A stretch of DNA of 64,000 bases from Paralichthys olivaceus. Lineage: Eukaryota; Chordata; Actinopteri; Pleuronectiformes; Paralichthyidae. Positions within the stretch are counted from its first letter, which is position 1. Each line of letters begins with the position of its first letter. The notes beneath the pieces were generated by a model. The model was not told the DNA's origin and ran no database searches. It was given only the letters and a program-made list of their open reading frames with translations. Shown one piece after another: positions 15,103 to 26,600 of the stretch. Where the stretch lies: positions 17,279,501-17,343,500 of the forward strand of contig NC_091099.1 in NCBI RefSeq assembly GCF_024713975.1, read 5' to 3'. Both the position numbers and the translations under genes were made by a program.

Positions 15103-18100
15103 TGTGGAGCAGTTGAGTTGTGTGTGGCAACAACAAGAGGGCGCATTCAACAGCTTGATGCAGGCGTACGCGTTTCCATTTGTCTGTAATCCAGTATTCC
15201 TTTGCGATATAACATAATCTAACAGCAAACGTTCACTTCGCAGGAATGAAGAAGCAGAAGAGACTGAAAGGTGAGATTCCTCCTGTCTGTCATGGTGGAG
15301 AAGCACCTGGTTAGATTGAACTGGTGTTATTCAAGATCTCTGCAGCCATTACCCTCACATTATTCCATCCCACACACTTGAGGGTTCAGCGTCACTGTGG
15401 AGACTTCATTGACATTTAGGAATAAGAAGAGGTTAGCACCGCCCTCGTCTGGTCGTCTCCAACACACCCCTCCCTCTGTGTTTCCTTAAATCAGACTTGT
15501 TTTCCTCTGGCAATAATCTATAAATGTATAGATATATAGATTTATAAAGCATTTCTGGAAGAAAAGACAAGATCATGATTTGGGAAAATGTTGATCATCT
15601 TGTCATCATCCAGAAGAAGATGACTGCAATTATGAAAGGTTTTATTATATTAGCTCATATTATATGACACAAGTGCAGTGCCCATTCCTGCCTGTTTGCA
15701 ATGACCTGTGTTCATTCTCTAGAGCTACTGCAGAATTATTTCTAATCATTTGTGAGTCCTTCTCAAACAGTTCTACAATAGACTGTCACTTGTTATTGTT
15801 TGTGTGCTGGACATTGTTTTCAAAGCTTCTATAGTCACTGTTTTTCATAAAATGAAACAGAATTAGCTTTATTACTGTTCATGTTTGTGCCTTAAGGGAT
15901 TCGTACATTTAATGTCAGCTATTTCAGAGGTCTGTTAAGCAATCACCATAATCTCAGTCAAAATGAAAACTGTAATTCAGCTCGATATAAAGCATTGCAG
16001 CAACAAAATGGTTTTTACTTTGAAGACAGCTTACTAAAGAGGAGGTGATTCTAAGAATGTTGTTGACGTAACAGAGATCAGAACCCACAAAACCTGTGTG
16101 AATATCTGTGTCAGTCTGATATGGAGAAATACAAAATAATCAAAATGAACTGGCAGAGCAAATATGTTATCGGCCACAGGCTGCCAGTTGCCAAGTGCTG
16201 CTGTAGTTTATCCAAGGACGTAGAAGAAGATTCAACTCTGAAGGCACACTGCCCCATCCCCCACTGACTGCTACCCAGCTGGTCACCTGTTTATTCCAAT
16301 TTTACTAACATTGAATATATTGTGTTAGTGGGTAGATTGTTGTCAAATCAATAAATGCATATACAGAGCAGCAATAACCTTTTTCCTTCTGCATTCCTCA
16401 AACACCCGTGTGTTTTTAATTAGCTGTCATCAGATTGAGGCGTAAAAAACTGCTGATGGTCTAAAACAATAACGCAGAGATTTAATTTGCCTCCACGAAC
16501 CAAAAAGCACTGGAGCGCTGACTGACAAGTGTGTCATTGTGTTGCATTCCTGCCACATATCACCACTTGTTTCTAACTGCCACTCATTAACAGTGTTTTA
16601 CTTGCCTCCTCAGACACGCATCAGCTCTGAGGGGTCACACAACCCTTGACCCCAGTAATTATACAGTCTCACACCTTCTTTCCCTTGAACAGTGACATCA
16701 TATCATTTCAAGACATTTGAAGAAAGAAATGGTGTGCGTGATACTAGGCAGCTTTGCCTGTGGCTGTCATAGTTATTTAATACTGATCTGACAAGCTGAT
16801 GAGTGAACATGAAAAGGGAAGAGTGTCAGTGAGACTGTATATCATATCTTTAAATACATGAGGTCAGAAGTAACGTGTTCCCACTGTTCTCTCTCCACCT
16901 GTCATATGAATCATCCTCTCTTATGTGTGCGTGCACATGTTAAAGAAGGGGAATCATGAGCATTCTCAGTCTCTTCCCTGAGGCATCCCGACCCTGACGG
17001 ATCAGGACATTCCTGGAATACTGTGACTCTCGTCACAGTGGCGGCCCCTCTTCCTTTAAAGGGGACAGGGTTCAGGCCTGTGTGTGTTTTTAGATTTTCA
17101 TGGGTTATTTTGGTTTTCTCCCAGTGATCTGCCGGGGCAAGGGGTGATGCACCTTGAGTTGTTCTCTTTGTACATCACTTGCATGTTTTTCGATCCTCAA
17201 ATCCCAGGAGTCACCATGAAAAATGCTGCAGGAAAGGTTGTCTAATCTTGGCCAGTCTGTGTATTCCCCTGGCAGGATGAAAGCAAGGCACATCATAAAC
17301 AAATTCCTTCACACTCTTTAAGTCCAGCTGTTTGTTGTTTTTCTCTGTTACACAACTTGAACGTTACTAAGCCGAATCAGGAAAGAAGTAACACAATAAT
17401 GTGGGCGAAAGAATGGAAACAGGTGGAAACAGGCCCCACCCCTCATGCGAATGTTCTTGTTGTGAACGCGCCTGACCCAGACAATTTCCTGTGTTCTTCA
17501 TATGTGAAAGGCAAACTCAGAGAAATTTCTGGATTTTCATGTTCCTGCATAAAAACTGTTTGTTTGTTTGTTTAACCCTTTCAACTGCTTTGCCGCAAAA
17601 TGGGTGGGTGACGCACTGACGTTTTTGTTAGTGGAGCCTCCAGGACGTCACTGCACTCATTCAAGAAGTAGGCCTGCATGTTATGCCCAAAGCCACGACT
17701 CGTCATTTTACATATAGATTAAAGTTACAAAAAATATAAAGCGGTAATGTTTTGGCTTAGAGATTGTTTGGTGGAAATTTTACTTTCAGAGCCAAGCTAG
17801 CCTATGCTAGGTAAAGCTAACAAGCTGCTAGCTGAAACTGCATGCACTATAAGAGTGGTATCAATCATCTCTTCCAACTTTCAGCAAGAAAGGAAAAAAA
17901 GCATACTACTCAAATTATAAAACTTTAACAATTATTTGATGAATTCTGCTGTGCTGGGCGTCCGAAGCCAGTGGTGCTACTGCTGTGTCATCTAATGGCC
18001 CAATGAAACAAGGACTCTGGGCCGTTCCACCACCTCTGGCCTGCTTTATTTCCAGACTGTAAAAGGATATGGTCCCCCCCAGCCCCGGCCCCTCATGCTG

Positions 18101-19459
18101 CCATGTCACCTAGTACCTCCAGCTCACTGAACCGTCTCAACCCTTGCGAGTAATATGTCTACTCTCCTGTAAAAGCCAGACAAAAAGCCAGACGTGCTCC
18201 AGGCAAGAAGGGAAGGTGCCTTGCCCGCAGGCGAGGCGTTAAACAGAAGGCCCCACACATGCTCCATCACTGCTCTCGTTGCTTCCACTTTTATGACGTT
18301 TATCACTGCTATCTGTCTGCCTGCTCGCAGCCATAACATCACCCACATTTCATCAGACAGTTTAATCTGGAATGACAAAAAATAGAAACAGGATCTGCGT
18401 TATGTAAATATTTCTTCTACGCTGCAAATATTCCCATGATGTAAATCGTTTGGAATTCCTGCTATGAGTTATTGATTTTACTGAAAGACAGCAGCACAGC
18501 AAATGCCTTTCTCAACTGCTCCACACAAATGTTTCGCTTCACAGCCTCCACCATCCAGACACCTCTGGAAGCTTATACTCTATATTTCATGCCACCTTTT
18601 GACACGCTGTCTTATGGCACAGGAAAGACTCAACAGATGACTGAGCACAAAGCCTGAATTAACAGCCAGAGTAGACAGGGAACCGTGGGGGTTTCACCTT
18701 CATAAAAGCCAGGCCGGCGGATGTGTCCCATTTTATTTTTTAGAGTTGTGGGAGGGGAACGGAAGGTCCACAGATGGCTAGAGCATACCTGTGTCATGTC
18801 ATCTACCACATGGTGTGAGATACTGCAGATAAGAAGGCATACAGTGTCATTAACAGCAAGAGAGCAAACAGTGACACTTGTTAATACTGTACATGCCAAA
18901 GGTGTGAGCTCTGCTTTGTGTATGTGGTAAGTGATGGCTGAAAAAACAAACCTGTCAAACGAGTGGAAAAGACTAATGTTAGAGATCGTGAATACACGTG
19001 TTTATAAAAAGGGTGGGACCTGTTGCATCAACTCATTAAGATTTCCTCTGGTACTATCAAAAAATTGCGAAATACAATGTCCCCCATTTAATTTAACCTT
19101 TGACTGCTAATGTAATTGGAATTTTAAACATCAAATTGTAGTTGTTGATTTTTATTTGTTGGTATTTACTTGCTATTGAACACAGGTGAAACACATGAGG
19201 AACAGGTGCGGGAAACAGTGATGCATTTATGTGTGGGGTTACGTATGGGTTGACTCATTTTAACTGCTTGATATTCGTAAAACTGTGTTTGTTCACTCAT
19301 AACGACATTAAGAGTGTGTGGTATTAACATGTTCGTCATGTGATAGTGGGGTCCACGAGGTGCAACATTTCTTCTCACTATGTCAAGCACATGTGTGGAG
19401 ATTAAAATAAACCTGGAGCTCAAAAAGCAACTCAAACGATTGCCTGGAGGATGAGTTTT
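15103..19459. other. ntn4 upstream / intergenic DNA
   Basis: This should contain the ntn4 5' UTR and promoter near 15103-15310, but no TATA box or unique start site stands out. AAGAGGGCGC at 15135-15144 resembles half of a CTCF core. The remainder is A/T-rich with no credible ORF. The human neighbours expected here (SNRPF, CCDC38, AMDHD1) were not found. Confidence 0.5.
17755..17915. repeat. Degenerate interspersed repeat
   Basis: Phrases such as agcctatgctaggtaaagct, aacaagctgctagct, gagtggtatcaatcatctct and aactttcagcaagaaagg match, from memory, a high-copy teleost repeat (aagctaaccggctgctggct and gagagtggtatcgatcttct in its usual form). The copy is diverged and non-coding. Confidence 0.55.
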
Positions 19460-19461
19460 CT

Positions 19462-19690
19462 ACGTATAAGATATAAGAAGATAGGATAATCCTTTATTAG
19501 TCCCACGATGGGGAATTTTGCAATATTACGTGTAGGAATATAAAGAATATAGAAAAATATGAATGGAATTAAAACTAACAGGTGCAGTATGAGAATATGT
19601 ACAGTGAATGGATTGCACATGGACCATTGTATTGCACAGACAGAAAGAATACAGCACAGTGAGCTGAGGAAACATTGGAAATACTGTCTT
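19462..19690. repeat. Interspersed repeat (tttattagtcccacgatggg type)
   Basis: Contains taatcctttattagtcccac, gatggggaattttgcaatat, then A/T-rich sequence and ggaccattgtattgcacaga. I recognise this arrangement as a common short interspersed sequence in teleosts. The family was not assigned. Confidence 0.5.
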
Positions 19691-19986
19691 GATGTAGATT
19701 GTAAATGTAAGCAGCACTTTCCTGTCTACGGACCGACCCAACGGGGTCAATGTGCCAAAATGGGGGAATATTGCCATCTAGTGGTTAAAGTTGGATTTCA
19801 AGTCAGTCCCACTTTTGAATTCACGAGATCAGGATGTTATTTTGGACCTGCACCAAACTGCACACACTCGTAAACATAACACCCTAAATACACAGTAACC
19901 TTTGCAAATACACACAGCTCCATGCATGCAGATGCTAAGTTTCATACCTCATTCGTGTGACTCAGGGATGAGACCTCGCTGCTGTC

Positions 19987-19989
<3 letters not shown>

Positions 19990-20067
<78 letters not shown>
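19990..20067. repeat. Long (TG)n microsatellite
   Basis: About 39 TG units in one run, the longest dinucleotide tract in the window, between ntn4 and the tRNA-Tyr gene. Confidence 0.97.
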
Positions 20068-20072
<5 letters not shown>

Positions 20073-20541
20073 CTTGTTCATTTATTATTTGCCACCTTTA
20101 GATTACTGTGTCACATTAGTAAAACGTGGATGAGTAAATAGTGTGTAGCTTTGGAAAAAAACACGTTATATTGTAACACTCTTATAGTTTCAGTAGATTC
20201 GCAGTAGTTGTTTTAGGTCACAGCTTATCCACGGTTAGCTTTAACGCTAACATTAGCGCACTCGCTTTGAGGTGATTTTTTTGAAACTTACTTGTGCGTG
20301 AAACTGCAGCGACAGACAGACGGTCAGTGTGAAGCTGGAGAAGAGTTCCAGGCGACGCAGCGTTTCGTCTCTTCCAGTAGAAGGCGTTCATCGCAGTCAG
20401 CAGGTAGTTAGAATGCAGTTAGCAGGGTAGCATCAGCAGCACTTTCGACATGTGTTTGTTTGCGTCGTAAAACAATTAAACAAATTTATTAGATGAGTAG
20501 TGGGTATAAAACTGCGATACGATACCTTGCGTGCCATCGTC

Positions 20542-20628
20542 CCTTCGATAGCTCAGTTGGTAGAGCGGAGGACTGTAGTGGCTGCGGCTGAAATCCTTAG
20601 GTCGCTGGTTCGAATCCGGCTCGAAGGA
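20542..20628 (+). tRNA. tRNA-Tyr (anticodon GTA) with 14-nt intron
   Basis: The acceptor stem CCTTCGA (20542-20548) pairs perfectly with TCGAAGG (20621-20627), followed by discriminator A. The A box TAGCTCAGTTGG and B box GGTTCGAATCC are present. The anticodon stem GAGGA/TCCTT surrounds a CTGTAGA loop with GTA at 20575-20577. The intron occupies 20579-20592, directly after position 37, the standard place for eukaryotic tRNA-Tyr introns. Without it the transcript is 73 nt. A TTTTT run at 20635-20639 fits an RNA polymerase III terminator. It should be functional. A decayed relative lies at 35029-35111. Confidence 0.95.
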
Positions 20629-20634
20629 GACTCG

Positions 20635-20639
20635 TTTTT
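20635..20639 (+). terminator. RNA polymerase III terminator of tRNA-Tyr
   Basis: Five T residues six bases after the mature 3' end of the tRNA-Tyr gene, the usual Pol III stop signal. Confidence 0.75.
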
Positions 20640-20924
20640 CTTTATGTCCGTCACATCTACAATGAACGATCTTTGTTTTACCGCACATGTGGCTTCGGTG
20701 TCGCTGTTCCAGCAGTTAGCATATCTAGCCTCTCTCATGCTAACAGTCAGGTTTGGGTAAGGTTATTTAGAAAGCAATAGTTTATGTGAGCATTCACCTC
20801 TAGAGACTCCAGGGTTGAATGTGTTTCACAGAGCACTATGTGGTTGGTAATACAGGAACATCTCAAACAGTAGTCTACGTCTCTTTAATGTTTGTAAATC
20901 CAGACTGCATCCCTGTTCTTAGTC

Positions 20925-21290
20925 TTAGTGAACTTTATTGTCAACCAAACAATGCAACAGGTAGTTACACAGAGGATTGAAATTGCGTTTCCCCATACTC
21001 CAAATGTGCAAGTAATATATATCACACAACATATAACATACAACAAATAGTGCAAACAACAACAACAATGGAAACAACATATACAGACAGACAATGGACC
21101 TATAAGTTGTATAAAAAATTCACAGTGTGCCAGAGTGTATTCAAATTTTGAGGTATGTTATCGAGGTGCTATGATGAAGATGCTATATGGAAAAGTGCAA
21201 AGTGCAGAGCATCAATTGTAAACATGTATGATAACAAGATTTAACCAGATGGATTAATGGATGTTAGCATACAACAAATTTTAAAAAGGT
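20925..21290. repeat. Interspersed repeat (gaactttattgtcaa type)
   Basis: Contains gtgaactttattgtcaacca, gattgaaattgcgtttcccc and a tail rich in caacaacaacaatgg and aaagtgcaaagtgcagagca. The pattern resembles a common teleost repeat. Its limits are approximate and no ORF is present. Confidence 0.45.
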
Positions 21291-23249
21291 ATCAGGGACT
21301 ATTTATTTATTTCATTATTAATATTTTTTAGATAAAGTTCAAGTTACTCATTCATAACAAATGAATAATTCATAACTTATTACACAAGAGAAAACAAATA
21401 TACAGAGACTACAAAATATGGTGTAAGTAGGAAAAACGTATTACAATCTAAGTAAGATCACTTTTTAATCACATTTGATAATACATATGTTTTTTATTCA
21501 TTTTATTTAAGGATTTAGTGTTGTGTTGGATTTCATTACTAATCATGTGAAAATCAACTTGTTTTTTTGTACAAAATGTAGTCTCATGATTAAAGAATTG
21601 AGGCAAAAATGTTGTATCCTCTAATAACTAAAGAATAATCTTAAGATCTAAAACAAGATTTGCTTTGGTTTGGCTATTAAACCATTCTGTGAATAGTTTC
21701 CAAAACAACTGCGTTTAAGAGCAGGATACAAAGCAATTCTCTGTTCTTTCGGTATCATCTTCACAGAAAACACATTCACTGCGCTCAAAGTAAGAACTTG
21801 AACTTAAAAGTTCTACTAGAAAGGTTGAAATCATCCATTGATTTGTAGTGAATTTCTTGTATTTGAAGAACTTTCTTCTCTGCAGAAGCTTTTTTACCAA
21901 TGAGATAAAACTTAGAATGATCATATCTGGTTTACATTCACTTCCAGATTCTCTTTAGTCAGGAAGCATAACATTTTCATTGGATACTTTCAAAAAGTGA
22001 CCATGATAGTTTTAATTTATTTGCACACAAAGTAAGTCAATGCCGACATTGAATCAATATTTGGTGTCCATAGTTCTCAGGATTTAGCCTGTCCCTTCAT
22101 GTAATCCTGCACTGACTCCATGATCGTATAAACTAAACATCAAAAGTGCCCAAAACCTGCACATCTTGTACACTTGAGCTAATAAATGGCTGCATATAAA
22201 TACCTCTGACATGGACCTAAATTGTAGGTATAAGTTTGGTTTTATCCCTGGTGTTATTTGTGACCTTTAACCAGGAGCTACTGTCGGTCAGTCATGTTTG
22301 AGGTTTCTGTGGACACATATTTGTCTTCTATTCAATGATAAATATTCACAAAGACACTACAGAAAACTAAACTGAGAAGTTGTGGCCCTGCTAATTTATT
22401 TTCAGCTCTGCACATGGCAAAGTCTTTATTTTAACAAAGTGCTGTCTATGTGTACAACAGACTTCTGCCCCCTGTTCCACTATCTCTAATGAGTTATTTG
22501 TGTAACCTTTGAATTTGTTGACCAAGCTGCCTTTACATGTCTGTGGTACAACATTTTATCCTCCTTAGGTTTTTCCTCAGGGACAGACAGGTGCTGTTTA
22601 ACTGGACTTGGAGGCTTCTGTTAAACTTACTTCCCTGAGGTATGACACACAGGAATAAACATGGGATGATACTCCTCGATCGTTGTGGGTGTTTTGACTT
22701 AAGTGACTAGAGTTACAGTAGATTCCTTCCAAAGCCTGGCTTCTTGCTGCTGCTCCAAAAATGAAATCTATGTAGTTGGTGTTTGAGAGCACTGAGCTCT
22801 GTTTGCAGAGGAGATGAAGCTGAAGGGATTACTCCGAATCCAAATTAACTTCGGTCAGCTACAAACACCATAAATGGACATAAATATTAACAAGTAGAGG
22901 CAGGACTCACATCATCACGCTAACAATAAAACATTTCTGCTGAAACTTTTATTGTTATCTAAACATATAGATGAAAAAATTTATGTGTGAAAACATATAG
23001 ATGAAAATCATTTAAGATTTCATATGATTAAAGCAGAAAAACTACATTTAATCAGAGTAATGTTTGTGTTACATCATTAAAAAGATTTGATATGAAAATG
23101 GCTGAGGTAGTGTGGCAAGAACAACTAAATTAAAAACAGTTTTAAGGGACAACACAAGTGTACATAGGTAAAACTCTAATGCATCGTGGCATAGGGCAGT
23201 GGATATACAGGATACAAGTTCAACACCCAACAATTACTACATAGAAACA
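21291..23249. other. Intergenic DNA downstream of hal
   Basis: About 2 kb of A/T-rich sequence on the 3' side of hal, with no coding, RNA or repeat feature I can support. Confidence 0.5.
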
Positions 23250-23285
23250 TACACTGTGTGGCCACTTTATTAACTACACCCATAC
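23250..23285 (-). mobile_element. Probable Tc1/mariner-type terminus remnant
   Basis: ACACTGTGTGGCCACTTTAT followed by taactacacc resembles the end of a Tc1-like transposon family as I recall it (GGCCACTTTATTAGGTACACC). No transposase reading frame remains nearby. On the minus strand it supplies AATAAA at 23271-23266, about 420 bp beyond the hal stop. The assignment is from memory and tentative. Confidence 0.4.
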
Positions 23286-23689
23286 AATCTTATGAAATTC
23301 TGACCCCATTTTCTCAAAGTTAAACAGTTGAGTTATTACTGCAAACTAGACTCTAAACTATAAATATACAGTTAAACTCATACTTTGCTGACAGTGTCAA
23401 TGAAGAGTGAACATTATAATCTTTGCAAAGGAAATATTTACGCTGAGGCTGTTGGATTCGATTTTACTGGTGTCATTATTGGTGGTCACTAAATGTGTGT
23501 ATATATATTATTCCCATTTCTTATCTTATCAACATATCCTCAAATATTAAAAATTCAATGTCAAATATCTAAATATGAATATAGTCAACAGAAGGAAAAC
23601 CAATATTGCATCTTCAAATCAATGTTAAATCAAATACTTTGGTTCATTGAAATTCACAAAAGTCTTTGTAAAATAAAAAAAGAATGCAT

Positions 23690-26600
23690 TTACTCATGTC
23701 GGACACGCTTCCTCGGCGATGCTGGAGAGTCCAGGGAGAAGGCAGTGGGGGAGACGGGGCGGGACTCTGGGATGTACTCCGTCTGATACTTGTCAATGTA
23801 AGGTTTGGCCACATTCCACACCTGGGTTGAAAATATAAATGTTCAATTAAAATGTTTCCATTTAATCTTATTAACAGTGGACCTGCATGTGCATCGACAG
23901 TGGGGACATTTTATAGCCACGACTTGCCTTCTGGTCAAGTAGGAGGCGGTGAACAGCTTCGATGTCTGGAGACATGAACCTGTCTTTAATCCACGGTCTG
24001 TTCATGACAAAAGAGCAGTCAGGAAAAGAACGTCAGAAGTGGAACAGTGGATAAATATTAACCATCCTGAACATCATCTCAGTGGAGGGAAAGCTTGTGT
24101 ACCTTGGCCACATCTGTTTGACTTACTTGACCACACTGCGCACGAGTTCATAGACCTTCTCCAGTGGAGTGGTGGTTCGAAGTGGGCGGAGGAACTCGAT
24201 ACCCTGACAGGCCGCCAGCAGCTCTATGGCAAGAACTGATCACAGAATATCCATTCATTTAGAGAAATATAATCTCCGTATATTTAATAAAATCACCAGA
24301 CAATATCACATAAACTAGATATGTCCTTGTAGAGCAGTCGAACCACTTAATGCATCAAAACTCTTATATAACAGTATAGATCCACTTCCATGTTTAAAAG
24401 TCAGACACTGACGGCTTAAATCTTACATGCAACCATTATTGTTTGTTACTGCGTCTGTTGTGAATAATTCAGAGACTTGATATAATCACATATGTAACTT
24501 TAATGTATTAAACCTGTGGTTTGATGGTTAACCACTGTTTCCACTCGATGAGCTTTGATTTACAACCATGCAAATGTTTGCTGAGGCAACTCTATCCACA
24601 GTCGGTGTACACTGCCCTTATTTTAGACACTGTTACCTTTGCACTGGTGACAGAATCATCAGAAGCTGGTCTGTGAGCCTCTTTCTACCAGAAACAGTTT
24701 TCATGTCATGATTTAAAAACTCACATAAAATTGGGTGGTTTTTAGATTATTGAAAAAAGCTGTTATTGCTCATACACTGCAACTCAATGACGCACACATT
24801 GTGAGTTTCCCCTTGTGAGTCCTGATTCATGCTGAAATTCACTTTATTGACTGATAATTAGTTGGTTTCCATGTCAAATATTTCACTGAAGGCCAAATCT
24901 GCCTGCTATTGTTGATAAAATTGTAGTTTGTGTAAATATAACTGTTACTATTTATTTGTGCCTCAAAGTTACACACAATTACTCCAATGGAGTTTGATAT
25001 TGATATTGATATTTGAAATAACCTAACCTTGCTCCACATGCTCAATGACCCTCAGGGCCTTCCTGGCAGCCCAGCCTCCCATAGACACATGGTCCTCTGT
25101 GGCAGCACTGGTGGACAAGGAGTCCACAGAAGATGGATGGCACAAAACCTTATTCTCTGAAACTGGACACAGAATAAAGATAGACATTATGTTAATGATG
25201 TTAATTTTGTATGAAATTAATAAAATAGAGACATAGAATGTACTTTAACTACTTGGTTACTCATGCTCTACTTTATTTTTATGTTTTTGCACTGACCCAA
25301 TGCAGCAGCAGTGCAGTGGGCAATCATGAATCCTGAGTTGAGTCCCCCCTCGTTGACGAGGAAGGCAGGCAGCTCGCTCAGGGAGGGGTTACACAACCTC
25401 TCGATCCTCCTCTCACTGATAGACGCCAGCTCATGGACTGCAATGGCTAAAAAGTCTAGGGCCTAAGAGAAAGGAAAAGAGCAGTGAAAGAGAGGAGAAC
25501 AAAATCTGCAGCAAATACAAAAAAACTTTGATGAGTCACAAACCTTTGCTGGATATTCTCCATGGAAATTCCCACCTGAAATGGTCTCACCTCTTTCGGC
25601 AAACACCATCTTGTACAATTGTTAAGAAAATTACACCACAAACTATCTAGTGAAAATCCAACGCACAATTTGTGGCAGAACCTAAACTTTGGGGTTGATA
25701 ATTGTTTGAGTGCAGAGACTACGGTGACACGTTTGAAATCACAGACTTCCAGTTTGCAGGAGGAGGATACAGGGTTGTCAGTGGCACTGTTGATTTCTGT
25801 ATTGATGATGTTCTGGACAAAGTTGATTGTGTCGGTGGCAATTCCGTGAACCTGTGTAAAGGAAGAGAAGGTTATGCTCAGGATATGAACAAACAACCTT
25901 CCAAAACTGGCAGTTTAAGGGTGGAGAGAATTTAAATCCCTCTGGAACAAATTTAACTTGAAGTTACCTGAGGACAGCATCGCATGGTGTAGGCATCCTG
26001 GACTCGGTCACAGAAACGGTGGCTTTCTGGAAAAACATCACCAGATGACAAACATTAAATACAACATGTTTATTAATTTATTAAGGGAAATACACCTTCT
26101 ACATCTGACCTGACCAAGGCTATGAGTTGTGGTATGGAGGAGGACTATAGAGTGCTACAGCTCTGAAACAAGGACCTTGATCAAGGGCAGCAGGAGCAAC
26201 ATTCCTCATAGATGTTTGAGGTTGGTCAGAAACCCTGACAAATACAGAGATAACGTCCAACCTTGACGCAGTGTGACCTTGTAAGCTTTAGATATGTCCT
26301 CACACTTGACCTGGCTTTGAAGTGGCAGAGCCACTGCTGCCCAGATGTTAAAGAGTGTAATGATAATGACGTGCGACTACTATATCATGCTCTGTCTGTT
26401 TTAGATTCCAGGTCTGTCCTCTGACCTGCAATTTGGGATGGATGGTGATCAGAGTCCAGCAGCGAGCGGAAGCGTTGGGCCACCTCTATCTGTCCTGGGT
26501 GAGGCCGCAGCATATGGATGTCTGTATAGGAGGAGACAGAAAATCAGAAAGGATGGACAAAATGCAGGATCTTCAATTTGAAGGTAAATGCTTCTGTAGT

